Positions 35,206 to 43,478 of a stretch of 64,000 bases of DNA are shown piece by piece (within the stretch, counting starts at the first letter, position 1; every line of letters begins with the position of its first letter). Where the stretch lies: NCBI RefSeq assembly GCF_013170705.1, contig NZ_CP033334.1, positions 124,001 to 188,000 on the forward strand, written 5' to 3'. The translations under genes and the position numbers were made by a program. The stretch comes from Mesorhizobium loti (GTDB taxonomy: Bacteria > Pseudomonadota > Alphaproteobacteria > Rhizobiales > Rhizobiaceae). Below the pieces are notes generated by a model that searched no databases, was not told where the DNA came from, and was given only the letters and a program-made list of their open reading frames with translations.

Positions 35206-36363
35206 TCACCGTCCGCCGATGACGCCGATATAGTCCGACACCCAGCGGTAGTAAGGCACGCACTGGTCGTTCTGGGTGACGCATTTCGAGACCGGCGTCT
35301 TCCAGAACTTGATCTTGTCGAAATTGTCGTAGCCGTTGGTCTTGCAGCCTTCCTCGCCGAGCAATTCATTGCCCTTGCAGGCCGCAGGCACGACCGGCAG
35401 CGAACCGAACCAGGCCGAAACATCGCCCTGCACTTTCGGGGACAGCGAATGCTCAAGCCACATATAGGCGCAGTTCGGATGAGCCGCGTCGGCTTCCATC
35501 ATGGTGGTGTCGGCCCAGCCGGTGACGCCTTCTTCCGGCACGGTCGAGGCGACCGGCTTCTTGGCGGCGACCAGTGTGTTGACCTGGTAAGGCCACGAAC
35601 CGGATGCCACGACGCCTTCATTCTGGAAATCGTCGACCTGGATGGCGGCATCGTGCCAGTAGCGGCCGACCAGCGTGCGCTGGACGCGCAGCAGGTCGAG
35701 AGCGGCCTTGTACTGGTCTTCGTTGAGCTCGTAGGGGTCCTTGATGCCGAGTTCCGGCTTGTGGAACATCAGATAGTTGGCGGCGTCCGCGATGTGGATC
35801 GGCCCGTCGTAAGCCTGGACGCGCCCCTTGTTGGATTTGCCGTCCGGCAGCTTCATCTCCTCGAAGACGACGTTCCAGCTCTTGGGCGCTTCCTTGAACA
35901 CCTCGGTGTTGTACATCAGGATGTTGGGGCCCCACTGATAGGGAACGCCGTAGTGCACCTTGTCGACGGTGAACCAGGGCGCATCCTTGAGACGATCGTC
36001 GACCGCCTTCCAGCTCGGGATGAGATCGGTGTTGATCGGTTGCACGCGCTTGCCGGCGACCAGGCGCAGCGAGGCGTCGCCTGAAGCCGTGACGAGGTCG
36101 AAGCCGCCTTCGTTCATCAGCGAGACCATCTCGTCGGACGTGTTGGCGGTCTTGACGTTGACCTTGCAGCCGCTCTCCTTCTCGAAGGCGGTAACCCAGT
36201 CATAGCCCTTGTCGGTCTCGCCGCGCTCGATATAGCCCGGCCAGGCAACGATGTTGACCTGGCCTTCACCCTTGCCGAGTTCCTTGACCTGGGCAATGGC
36301 CTGACCCGAGAAGGTCAGCGCGACCGTCAGCGCAGTGCATGACTTCAGGAATGAATTCATCAT
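35206..36363 (-). CDS. Periplasmic polyamine-type binding protein (PotD/YdcS-like)
   Basis: Solute-binding protein (SBP_bac_8 type) of 385 residues. Signal peptide 1-25 (SCTALTVALTFSGQAIA). The mature N-terminus GQVNIVAWPGYIERG and the sequence VHYGVPYQWGPNILMYNTEVF match PotD/YdcS proteins. Two tandem ATGs (36363, 36360) follow GGGAGATCG; either may be used. Six Cys near the C-terminus could form disulfides. It is the first gene of the five-gene operon, with a LysR gene upstream. Substrate is inferred as putrescine or a related amine from the linked PatD. Confidence 0.88.
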   Translation of the reverse strand: MMNSFLKSCTALTVALTFSGQAIAQVKELGKGEGQVNIVAWPGYIERGETDKGYDWVTAFEKESGCKVNVKTANTSDEMVSLMNEGGFDLVTASGDASLRLVAGKRVQPINTDLIPSWKAVDDRLKDAPWFTVDKVHYGVPYQWGPNILMYNTEVFKEAPKSWNVVFEEMKLPDGKSNKGRVQAYDGPIHIADAANYLMFHKPELGIKDPYELNEDQYKAALDLLRVQRTLVGRYWHDAAIQVDDFQNEGVVASGSWPYQVNTLVAAKKPVASTVPEEGVTGWADTTMMEADAAHPNCAYMWLEHSLSPKVQGDVSAWFGSLPVVPAACKGNELLGEEGCKTNGYDNFDKIKFWKTPVSKCVTQNDQCVPYYRWVSDYIGVIGGR

Positions 36364-36383
36364 CGATCTCCCATTTTGGCGCC

Positions 36384-36417
36384 TGATCCCGAAACCGCTC
36401 CGGTTTTCGCCAGATCA
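36384..36417. repeat. Palindromic repeat in the leader of the importer operon
   Basis: TGATCCCGAAACCG and CGGTTTTCGCCAGATCA form an imperfect hairpin with loop CTC, 21 bases upstream of the first ATG. It looks like a scattered rhizobial palindrome; in this position it could fold in the mRNA leader. Confidence 0.55.
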
Positions 36418-36542
36418 AGCGCGGACTGAAAAACTGCCGGTTCGTCCTATGGACTTGATGTCGCTCTGGTGGCGGCTTGGTCCGTGGAACGGAAGGTGCT
36501 TGGAAAATTCCGGTTTCGCAAATTCATTTATCAGAAAGGCGA

Positions 36543-36559
36543 TATCGGTTTTTCCGATA
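36543..36559. promoter_or_regulatory. LysR-type box before the polyamine importer operon
   Basis: TATCGG-TTTTT-CCGATA (36543-36559) is a perfect 6-5-6 dyad containing T-N11-A. It lies 180 bases before the binding-protein gene and 17 bases beyond the stop of the LysR gene, so it is a good candidate operator for that regulator. Confidence 0.6.
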
Positions 36560-36575
36560 GATGAACGCTCTTCAA

Positions 36576-37487
36576 TCAGGGGCGTTGGCGGACCGTGCGC
36601 TGCGACTGGGCAAGGCCGACGAAGTCCCGTGCCGCCTGCGGCAGGCCGGAGCCGCGCCGCCAGACCATGCCGACCTGAACCACCGGCAAGGAGCCCGAAA
36701 TATCGCGCGATTCGATGCGGTCGCCTTCCAGCGACCATGGCCGGTAGACAAGATCGGGCAGCAGCGCCACGCCGGCCCCGGTGGCGACCAGGCTGCGCAC
36801 TGCCTCGACCGAGCGGGTGCGGAAGGCGACATGCGGCTTGGCGCCGATCGCCGTCAGCAGCTTGCCGGTGTTCTCCTCGATCTCGTCGACGGTGAGCATG
36901 ATCAGCGGTTCGCCGGCGATGTCGCCAATGCCGATGATGTCGGCGCCGGCGAGCGGATGGCCGAGCGGCAGCCACAGGCGGTAGGCCGAGACCTCGAGGA
37001 TTTCGGACTGCAGCGCCGTGCGATCGCGCAAATTGGAAGTGACCATGACGGCGATGTCGAGTTTGCCGCCGATCAGCAGATGTTCAAGGTAGTCGCCATT
37101 GTCCTCGATGGCCGAAACCTCGACGCCCGGATAGGCGCGGCGATAGCGGGCGAGCAGGTCCGACAGCACATAGCCGGCGACCAGCGAGGTGACGCCGAGC
37201 TGCAGCCGGCCGCCCGCCACGGCCTGCTCGCCAGAGAAAGAGCGTCGCGCATCGGACACGTCGGCGAGGATCTTGGTCGCATGACGCAGGAATTGATGGC
37301 CCTTGTGGGTGATGTTGAGGCCACGGGGATGGCGCTCGAACAGCTCGACGCCGAGATCGCTTTCGAGTTCCTTGATCGCTTCGGTGACCGAGGATTGCGA
37401 GATGGAGAGGTTCTGTGCCGCGCCCGACACCGTGCCTTGCTCGGCGACGGCGATGAAGAATTGCAACTGTCGGATGGTGAAAGCCAT
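36576..37487 (-). CDS. LysR-family regulator, probably of the polyamine operon
   Basis: A 303-residue LysR-type regulator. Starting at the ATG at 37487 gives MAFTIRQLQFFIAVAEQGTV, the usual N-terminus; an in-frame start at 37502 adds five residues. The helix-turn-helix spans SGAAQNLSISQSSVTEAIKE, and the effector domain runs from about residue 90. It is on the same strand as, and upstream of, the importer operon, with a T-N11-A dyad between them. Regulation of the operon by amines is inferred from position only. Confidence 0.9.
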   Translation of the reverse strand: MAFTIRQLQFFIAVAEQGTVSGAAQNLSISQSSVTEAIKELESDLGVELFERHPRGLNITHKGHQFLRHATKILADVSDARRSFSGEQAVAGGRLQLGVTSLVAGYVLSDLLARYRRAYPGVEVSAIEDNGDYLEHLLIGGKLDIAVMVTSNLRDRTALQSEILEVSAYRLWLPLGHPLAGADIIGIGDIAGEPLIMLTVDEIEENTGKLLTAIGAKPHVAFRTRSVEAVRSLVATGAGVALLPDLVYRPWSLEGDRIESRDISGSLPVVQVGMVWRRGSGLPQAARDFVGLAQSQRTVRQRP

Positions 37488-37568
37488 CGCCGGACTAAAC
37501 ACCGGCGGCCGGGCGAAGAAAAGCCGACGGCGGAACTTATCCCATGACCGGAGACTGGGGCAGCGCGC

Positions 37569-38186
37569 TCAGCCGAGCACCAGCCGGATGCGCCGCCGCC
37601 ATGCGGGCCCATAGCGCAATGCCAGCATGAACGCCGTTTCCAGCGCCACGACAATAACGATGATGCGCAAGCCCACCGTGAAGGAATCCTGGCTGCTGCC
37701 GCGCAAGAGATAGCCTGTCAGGAGGAAGCCCGCATTCCAAATGGTGGCGCCGAGCAGCGTCGCGATCGCGAAGGGCAACGCCGGCAGACTGAGGGCGCCC
37801 GCCGCGATCGGCAGGTAGTTGCGCACTGTCGGGATGAACTGCGCCAGCAGCGATACGCGGACATGATTGCAGCGATAGGCCTGGCCGAGCTTGCGGTAGG
37901 TTGCGGGGCGCAGGAAGACATATCTGCCGACCCGTTCGATCAGGCGATCGGCACGGTCGAATCCGATCCGGCGGCCAACCCCATACCAGACAAGGCAGCC
38001 AAGGAAGGAGGCAAGCGTCGTCACCACCAGCAGGATCGCCAGTGTGAAGCCATCCGGTGCAGCCGTCATGCCGAGGAACAGCAGCAGCACATGCGAGGGC
38101 GGAACCGGCAGGATCTTCTCGGTGAAGGCAAGGCAGAAGACGCCGAACAGGCCGAAGCCGAGAATGGCCGACAGCGGCCCGGTCAT
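37569..38186 (-). CDS. DedA-family membrane protein
   Basis: A 205-residue inner-membrane protein of the DedA/SNARE-associated family, whose members move lipids such as undecaprenyl phosphate or phospholipids between leaflets. The conserved AQFIPTVRNYLPIAAGAL, with its arginine and two prolines, and an N-terminal FTEKILPVPPSHVLLLF re-entrant-like segment are present. Several hydrophobic helices are visible. The start overlaps the upstream methyltransferase stop by four bases (ATGA), so the two are co-translated. That is unusual and suggests a link to membrane-lipid methylation. Confidence 0.87.
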   Translation of the reverse strand: MTGPLSAILGFGLFGVFCLAFTEKILPVPPSHVLLLFLGMTAAPDGFTLAILLVVTTLASFLGCLVWYGVGRRIGFDRADRLIERVGRYVFLRPATYRKLGQAYRCNHVRVSLLAQFIPTVRNYLPIAAGALSLPALPFAIATLLGATIWNAGFLLTGYLLRGSSQDSFTVGLRIIVIVVALETAFMLALRYGPAWRRRIRLVLG

Positions 38187-38782
38187 GCGAAGCGCCAGTC
38201 ATAGGACGTAGCAGTCTTGATCCTGGCGACGCGATAGACCGTTGCCGGCGGGAAATTGCGAAAGGTATGACCGACCCGCGTGACCTCGAGATCGAGCCGG
38301 TCGAGCAACGACTGGTCGAACGGACAGCGCCGGCCGAGCGTGAACTGATAGAGCGCCCCGCCCGGGCGAAGGTTCGCGAAAACGCCTTCGAGAATGGCAA
38401 GCGTCTTGCGCGGCGAAATCAGTCGGAAGGGCAACCCGCTGACGGCAGCGCCAACCACCGGCCCGGGAAACAGCGACAGATGGCGCAGACCGACGGCATC
38501 CGTCTCGAAAATTCGGGCGGCGGGAAAGCGGCGCATGAGAAGTGCCGCAAAATCCGGATCGGATTCGATCAACGTCAGATCCTCTTCCCTCACCCCGCGT
38601 GACAGCAGCGCCCGTGTGAACGGGCCGGTCCCGGGACCGAGTTCCAGCACGGGGCCGGTTTCGGGACCGATATCGCGCGTCATCAAGGCCGCCAGGCTGG
38701 AACTGGACGGCGTGACGGAGCCGACCCGGAACGGCGCGAAGGTCCACGCCATGAGAAAAGACAGGGCATCATGTGCAGGCAT
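38183..38782 (-). CDS. PmtA-like phospholipid N-methyltransferase
   Basis: A 199-residue class I methyltransferase. Motif I is VLELGPGTGPFTRALLSRG, followed by the acidic TLIESDPDF, as in the rhizobial type of PmtA that makes phosphatidylcholine from phosphatidylethanolamine and is about this length. ATG at 38782 has GAGG seven bases upstream; TTG at 38788 is less likely. A hydrophobic, amphipathic N-terminus (ALSFLMAWTFAPF) could contact membrane. It lacks a firm substrate mark, so an rRNA-dimethylase-like or other lipid methylase remains possible. Coupled to the DedA gene. Confidence 0.72.
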   Translation of the reverse strand: MPAHDALSFLMAWTFAPFRVGSVTPSSSSLAALMTRDIGPETGPVLELGPGTGPFTRALLSRGVREEDLTLIESDPDFAALLMRRFPAARIFETDAVGLRHLSLFPGPVVGAAVSGLPFRLISPRKTLAILEGVFANLRPGGALYQFTLGRRCPFDQSLLDRLDLEVTRVGHTFRNFPPATVYRVARIKTATSYDWRFA

Positions 38783-39073
38783 AAGCAAACCTCAATCCCG
38801 GACAACAGCACCCCAACCAATTTGGCGTGCCGCTTGATTTCGTTTCAGCGTCGGACCCGAATCCGTTGCATATCCGGGCCCGACACCTTGATGCCGGCAT
38901 GGCGATTCCTGCCGGCCGGCGCTGTTTGCCGTGGCTGGATTGCATAGACATTGCGCAATAGCGCGGACGCAAAGAAAGGACTTGCCGGTCTCGGGCCATT
39001 CGGCTTTGCCATGTCTACGCAATGTTGGCGCGGTAGCGCCCGATACGGTGTGCTCGTTGCCGGGGGAGTGTGG
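38783..39073. promoter_or_regulatory. Divergent region between methyltransferase and two-component genes
   Basis: No gene is seen in these 291 bases. A 10-base palindrome ATTGCGCAAT sits at 38950-38959, and related CGCAATGT occurs about 75 bases further on. They may be half-sites for the response regulator, but this is weak. Confidence 0.3.
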
Positions 39074-39748
39074 ATGCGTATCTTGCTGGTCGAAGACGAG
39101 CCCGAAATGGTCTCGGCGCTGCGTGCGGCGCTGAAGCGCCACGACATGGTGGTCGATCACGCCGGCACGTTGCTCGATGCGGAAGGCTTCGTTGCCGTCG
39201 ACGGCTACGACGCCATCCTGCTCGACCGCCAGTTGCCGGATGGCGACGGGCTGTCGCTGGTGCCGAGATTGCGCGCGGCGAACAACACCACGCCCGTACT
39301 GGTGCTGACGGCCAAGGGCGAAACGTCCGACAAGGTCGACGGGCTGGACATGGGCGCCGACGACTATCTGGCAAAGCCGTTCGCCTTCGAGGAATTGCTG
39401 GCCCGTTTGCGCGCTTTGCTCAGGCGGCCGGCGCCGATGCAGTCGCAATTCATCCGTGCCGGCCATCTGGTGCTCGATGTCGGACATCGCGAGGCGGCGA
39501 TCCGCGGCGAGCCGCTCAGCCTGCCGCGCCGCGAACTGCTGGTGCTGGAGGCGCTGATGCGGCGCACCGGCCGCATGGTGCAGCGCGAGGCGCTGATGGA
39601 AGCGGTGTTCGGCCTCGACGACGAGATCCAGTCCAACGCGCTCGACACCCATGTCTCGCGCCTGCGCCGCAAGCTCGCCGACGCGGAGAGCGGCGTGACG
39701 ATCAACGGCATTCGCGGCGTCGGCTATCTCCTGCGCGAAACGCCATGA
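39074..39748 (+). CDS. OmpR-family response regulator
   Basis: A 224-residue two-domain regulator. The receiver domain (1-115) has the acid pair in LVEDEPE, the phospho-acceptor Asp in AILLDRQLPDGDGL, and the conserved Lys in DYLAKPFAF. The winged helix (130-224) ends with THVSRLRRKLAD and GIRGVGYLLRE. GGGGGAG lies before the ATG; open sequence upstream is ignored. The cognate kinase gene starts 10 bases after the stop. The signal is not evident; the closest types are QseB/TctD-like regulators. Confidence 0.94.
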   Translation: MRILLVEDEPEMVSALRAALKRHDMVVDHAGTLLDAEGFVAVDGYDAILLDRQLPDGDGLSLVPRLRAANNTTPVLVLTAKGETSDKVDGLDMGADDYLAKPFAFEELLARLRALLRRPAPMQSQFIRAGHLVLDVGHREAAIRGEPLSLPRRELLVLEALMRRTGRMVQREALMEAVFGLDDEIQSNALDTHVSRLRRKLADAESGVTINGIRGVGYLLRETP

Positions 39749-39758
39749 GTGTCGAGCG

Positions 39759-41120
39759 ATGAGCCTCAAACGCCCGCGTTCGCTCAAATGGAGCCTGGTG
39801 CTGCGCATCGCCTTGCTGCAATGCGCGATGCTGACGCTGATCATCGTCGGTATTCTCGGCGCGTTGCTCGCCACCGGCCTCATTCCGCACGACTATGAGG
39901 ACGGCACGATGGACGTGCTGGCGGATGCCGTGGCGCGCGATACGGGCGGCAAGCTTGTGCTGCGCGAGACTTCGGATCTGACGAAGCTGCGATCCGATAT
40001 CCCCGGCCTGTGGTTCATCATCCGCGACAAGCAGGGGCAGCGGCTGCAGGAAGGCACGGTGCCGGCCATCTTCCAGCCCTTCGCCGACCTGCTGGACACC
40101 ATCAGCGACGCGCGTATCGACAATTCCATCGGCGAGAGCGCACCGCCGGATGCAAAGATCCGCTGGACCGAGACGGCCGCCGGCAATGTCCAGATCTTCA
40201 CCGGCACCAAGGGTGGGCTTTCGCTGCCGCGCCTGCTCGGACAGGCGCCGCAATTCTTCCTGCAAGGCATATTGCCGCTGGCCGGATTGATGGCACTTGC
40301 CACGCTGTTCGCGACGCCCTGGGTGGTGCGCGGCGCGCTGTCGGGGCTTGGCCATGCGGCGGCCGAGGCCGAGCGCATCGACATCGACCAGCGCGGTGTG
40401 CAGCTGCCGCTGAAGGATGTGCCAAAGGAGGTCGCGCCGCTGGTCAAGGCGGTGAACGCCGCCCTCGCACGCCTGGACAAAGGCTATGAACGCCACAAGC
40501 GCTTCCTGACCGATGCCGCCCATGAACTCAGGACACCGGTCGCCATCCTCAACACGCGCCTGGCCTCGCTGCCGGCAACACCCGAGCGGGCCCGGCTGCT
40601 GCAGGACGCGGCACGGCTTTCGACGCTGACCGACCAATTGCTCGACCTGCAACGGCTCGACCGGCAGACTTTGCCTTTCGAGAAAGTCGATCTCGTGGCA
40701 ATCGCGCGCGGCGTCGTCGTCGATCTCGCGCCGATGGCGTTCTCTGCCGGGTATGAAATGTCGTTCGAGCCGGCAAAGGACACGGTTTTCGCGACCGGCG
40801 ACCGTACCGCCATCGAGCGCGCGGTGACCAACATCGTCCTGAACGCCATCGAGCATGGCGGCCGCGCGGGCAAGATCACCGTCAGCGTCACCGCTCCGGC
40901 CGTCATCGAGGTGCGGGACGAAGGCGTCGGAGTGCCGCCAGCCGAGCGCGAACGCATCTTCGAGCCGTTCTACCGGCTGCGCCCTCAAGATCACGGCGCG
41001 GGGCTCGGCCTCAACCTCGTGCAGGAAATCATGCAACTACATGGCGGGCACATCGAGATTTTCGATGGCAAGCCGAGCGGCGCCTGCTTCCGGATGAGTT
41101 TTCGCGCCTCGCCGACATAG
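39759..41120 (+). CDS. Sensor histidine kinase
   Basis: A 453-residue membrane kinase. First membrane helix at about 14-40 (VLRIALLQCAMLTLIIVGIL), a periplasmic sensing domain of about 120 residues, a second helix near 170-190, a HAMP-like linker, then the H-box DAAHELRTPVAIL. The catalytic domain has the N-box NIVLNAIEH, the G1 box VRDEGVGVP and the G2 box GAGLGLNLV. It pairs with the response regulator upstream. The periplasmic domain is not one I recognise. Confidence 0.93.
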   Translation: MSLKRPRSLKWSLVLRIALLQCAMLTLIIVGILGALLATGLIPHDYEDGTMDVLADAVARDTGGKLVLRETSDLTKLRSDIPGLWFIIRDKQGQRLQEGTVPAIFQPFADLLDTISDARIDNSIGESAPPDAKIRWTETAAGNVQIFTGTKGGLSLPRLLGQAPQFFLQGILPLAGLMALATLFATPWVVRGALSGLGHAAAEAERIDIDQRGVQLPLKDVPKEVAPLVKAVNAALARLDKGYERHKRFLTDAAHELRTPVAILNTRLASLPATPERARLLQDAARLSTLTDQLLDLQRLDRQTLPFEKVDLVAIARGVVVDLAPMAFSAGYEMSFEPAKDTVFATGDRTAIERAVTNIVLNAIEHGGRAGKITVSVTAPAVIEVRDEGVGVPPAERERIFEPFYRLRPQDHGAGLGLNLVQEIMQLHGGHIEIFDGKPSGACFRMSFRASPT

Positions 41121-41152
41121 CTTTGCCTTGACGAAAAAAAGCGTTGGCGGGT

Positions 41153-41184
41153 TTGACATCGCCGAAATCGTAACTAATTAAGTT
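41153..41184 (+). promoter_or_regulatory. Promoter and overlapping dyad of the Rrf2 gene
   Basis: TTGACA at 41153-41158 is a clear -35. The -10 is less clear (TAATTA at 41175-41180, 16-base spacer). A near-perfect 13-base dyad AACTAATTAAGTT spans 41172-41184 and ends two bases before the ATG. There is no Shine-Dalgarno, so the message may be leaderless. Autorepression by Rrf2 binding here is likely. Confidence 0.5.
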
Positions 41185-41186
41185 GC

Positions 41187-41636
41187 ATGAAACGCAACAG
41201 CCGGCTCTCATCCATCTTGCACATTCTCGTCCACATGGCCGAGAAGCCCGAACAGGCGCTGACTTCCGAGCAGCTTGCCACCTTCATCCACACCAATCCG
41301 GTGGTGGTGCGCCGCACCATCGCCGGCTTGCGTGACGCCGGTATCGTCACCTCGTCACGTGGGCATGGCGGCGGCTGGCTGCTCGGGCGCACGCCCGAAG
41401 AAATCTCGCTGGCCGAGATCAGCGCGGCACTTGGCGAGACGCTGCTGCCGTTCAGCACCGAGCCGGAAAGCCCCGGCTGTCTCGTCGAGCAAGCCGTGAT
41501 CGCCGTGCTCGACGATTTCCGCATCGCGGCGGAGAGGCTGCTGGCGGAGAAGCTCAGCCGCATCACGCTGGCCGACCTGACCGCCGATTTCCGCCGTCGT
41601 TACGACCTCACCGGAGCCTCCAGCCATGCAATATGA
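41187..41636 (+). CDS. Rrf2-family transcriptional regulator
   Basis: A 149-residue Rrf2 protein: winged helix from residue 1 (SRLSSILHILVHMAEKP...LTSEQLATFIHTNPVVVRRTIA), wing SRGHGGGWLLGR, and a long dimerisation helix. Only one cysteine (in SPGCLVEQ) is seen, so an iron-sulfur cluster of the IscR/NsrR type is unlikely; it belongs to the YwnA-like branch, which may use thiol sensing. It overlaps the next gene by 11 bases and is probably its regulator. Confidence 0.9.
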   Translation: MKRNSRLSSILHILVHMAEKPEQALTSEQLATFIHTNPVVVRRTIAGLRDAGIVTSSRGHGGGWLLGRTPEEISLAEISAALGETLLPFSTEPESPGCLVEQAVIAVLDDFRIAAERLLAEKLSRITLADLTADFRRRYDLTGASSHAI

Positions 41637-42525
41637 CCTTGCCGTCGTCGGCGGCAGCTTTGCCGGCCTGTCCGCCGCGATCCAGGCGGCGCGGGCCCGG
41701 CGCAACGTCCTGGTGATCGACGCCGGCCAGCCGCGCAACCGCTTTGCCGCGCATTCGCATGGCTTTTTCGGCCAGGACGGGCGCGCACCCGGCGCCATAC
41801 TCGACGATGCAAGGCGGCAATTGCTGGCCTATCCGACAGCCAAGCTCATCCAGGCGCGGGCAAACAACGCCGTCGCCAACAGCAGCAGCGATTTCGACAT
41901 CACCACCGATGGCGGCGAGGCATTCGGCGCCGCGCGACTGGTTCTGGCCACCGGCGTGCGCGACATCCTGCCGGAGGTTCCCGGGCTTGCCGGGCAATGG
42001 GGCAAGACCGTGCTGCACTGCCCCTATTGCCATGGCTTCGAGGTTTCCGGCGGGCCACTTGGCGTGCTCGCAACCGGCCCGATGTCCATGCATCAGGCGC
42101 AATTGATTGCCGACTGGGGCGACGTCACGCTGTTCGGCAACGGCCAGATGGAGCCCGACACCGAGCAGATGCACGCCATGGAGGCCAAGACCATCAGGTT
42201 CGAACCCGCCACGGTCAGCGAACTCAGCGAGGACCGCTCCGGCGGCCTGATCGTCCACCTCGACGGCGGCCGACAGGTTGGTGTCAGGGCGATGTTCACC
42301 GCACCGCGCAACACGATGGCGAGCCCGCTGGCCGAACAACTCGGCTGCGGCTTCACCGACGGCTTCCTCGGCCCGATAATCACGGTCGATGACCGGCAGC
42401 AGACGACAGTCGCCGGCGTCTACGCTGCCGGCGACGCGGCGCGCGCCATGCACAACATCGCCTTTGCCGTATCGGGCGGGACTTTCGCTGGCGTGTGCGC
42501 CCACCAATCCTTGGTGTTCGGCTAA
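41626..42525 (+). CDS. Thioredoxin-reductase-like NAD(P)/FAD oxidoreductase
   Basis: A 299-residue flavoenzyme of the TrxB-like family. FAD site GGSFAGLSAAIQAAR at the N-terminus, a second nucleotide-binding region around residues 140-165, and GVYAAGDAAR near the C-terminus. The redox centre reads HCPYCHGFE, a CxxC motif. Such proteins, when paired with an Rrf2 regulator, are thought to handle thiol or electrophile stress; the substrate is not known. Begins inside the Rrf2 end (overlap 11 bases) and ends tail-to-tail with the DeoR gene, overlapping by four bases. Confidence 0.87.
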   Translation: MQYDLAVVGGSFAGLSAAIQAARARRNVLVIDAGQPRNRFAAHSHGFFGQDGRAPGAILDDARRQLLAYPTAKLIQARANNAVANSSSDFDITTDGGEAFGAARLVLATGVRDILPEVPGLAGQWGKTVLHCPYCHGFEVSGGPLGVLATGPMSMHQAQLIADWGDVTLFGNGQMEPDTEQMHAMEAKTIRFEPATVSELSEDRSGGLIVHLDGGRQVGVRAMFTAPRNTMASPLAEQLGCGFTDGFLGPIITVDDRQQTTVAGVYAAGDAARAMHNIAFAVSGGTFAGVCAHQSLVFG

Positions 42526-43298
42526 AAAGCGACTTCGCCGCCGGCAATGCTGAGCCGCGCGCCCGCCTGCGCCAGCGCCGCGGCTACATCGTGCGGCGGC
42601 GCGCGGTCGGTGGCGAGTTCGGAAAAGCCGTCGAAGCCGCAGACCTGGACCAGGCCCTGGCGGCCGAATTTCGTGTGGTCGGTGACGACGAGCGAGCGCT
42701 GGCCGCGTGACAGCACCATGCGGGCGAATTCCGCCTCCTCCAGATCATAGTCCATGACACCCGTCACGGCATCGACGGCACCGGTGGAGATGATGGCATG
42801 GCTGACGGAGAAGCGGCTGACGAACTCGATGGCCGAAATCCCGAACGCGGCCCCGGAATCACTGCGCAGTTCGCCGCCGGCCATATAGACCTTGTTGCCG
42901 TTGATCGTGGCCAGCGTGCGGGCGATATCAGACGAATTGGTGACGACCGTCAGCCGCCGGTGGCCGAGCAGTTCCCGCGCCAGGAAAGAGGTCGTGGTGC
43001 CGGTATCGAGCATGATGGACTCGCCATCGCGGATGGTGGCGGCGACCATGCGGGCGATGACGCGCTTGGCATCGGCATTCTCACGCATGCGTCGCTCGAA
43101 CGGCGCTTCGCCGATCATCGACGGCAGGCCTATCGCGCCATGCATCTTCAGCACCGACCCATCAGCGGTGAGCGGCTTGACGTCGCGGCGCACGGTTTCG
43201 AGCGAAACACCCAGCCGGTCGGCGAGGCTGGCAATGGTGACGGTTCCCTCTTCCTGCAGCAGCCGAAGGATCTCGCCGTGGCGTTTGGAATGGACCAT
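42522..43298 (-). CDS. DeoR-family transcriptional regulator
   Basis: A 258-residue DeoR-type regulator. The helix-turn-helix spans about 18-40 (VTIASLADRLGVSLETVRRD), and the sugar-isomerase-like effector domain contains IMLDTGTTTSFLAREL and VTNSSDIARTL. These proteins usually sense phosphorylated sugars or related intermediates. It is divergent from the kinase/demethylase cluster, with direct repeats in between, and is the likely repressor of it. The presence of kinases in the cluster fits sensing of a phosphorylated compound. Confidence 0.9.
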   Translation of the reverse strand: MVHSKRHGEILRLLQEEGTVTIASLADRLGVSLETVRRDVKPLTADGSVLKMHGAIGLPSMIGEAPFERRMRENADAKRVIARMVAATIRDGESIMLDTGTTTSFLARELLGHRRLTVVTNSSDIARTLATINGNKVYMAGGELRSDSGAAFGISAIEFVSRFSVSHAIISTGAVDAVTGVMDYDLEEAEFARMVLSRGQRSLVVTDHTKFGRQGLVQVCGFDGFSELATDRAPPHDVAAALAQAGARLSIAGGEVAF

Positions 43299-43328
43299 TG
43301 GGTTTCCCAGACTTAGGCTTTTGACCGG

Positions 43329-43358
43329 TTTTAAGGTAATTCAAGCGCTTTTAAAGGG
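43329..43358. promoter_or_regulatory. Direct repeats in the DeoR-kinase intergenic region
   Basis: TTTTAAGG at 43329-43336 and TTTTAAAGGG at 43349-43358 recur 20 bases apart, two helical turns, as expected for a DeoR operator. They lie 30-60 bases upstream of the DeoR start and upstream of the rightward promoter. Confidence 0.45.
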
Positions 43359-43408
43359 ATCGACTTCTGGTTTCGGGCAAAATACCCAAAAAAAGTCACA
43401 TCTTTTTG

Positions 43409-43437
43409 TTGACAACCGGGCAACCTTGGCGTGAAAT
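43409..43437 (+). promoter_or_regulatory. Likely promoter of the kinase/demethylase operon
   Basis: TTGACA at 43409-43414 and TGAAAT at 43432-43437 with a 17-base spacer. The implied transcript has a leader of about 265 bases before the kinase start at 43711. Confidence 0.5.
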
Positions 43438-43478
43438 CCGTTGATCGACAGGCGTTTCGGAGCTGCAACGGGAGGGCG

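Noticed and set aside
38950..38959. ATTGCGCAAT palindrome as operator of the two-component system
   Set aside because: Ten-base palindromes of this kind occur by chance, and OmpR-type regulators bind direct repeats; only weak partial copies are near.
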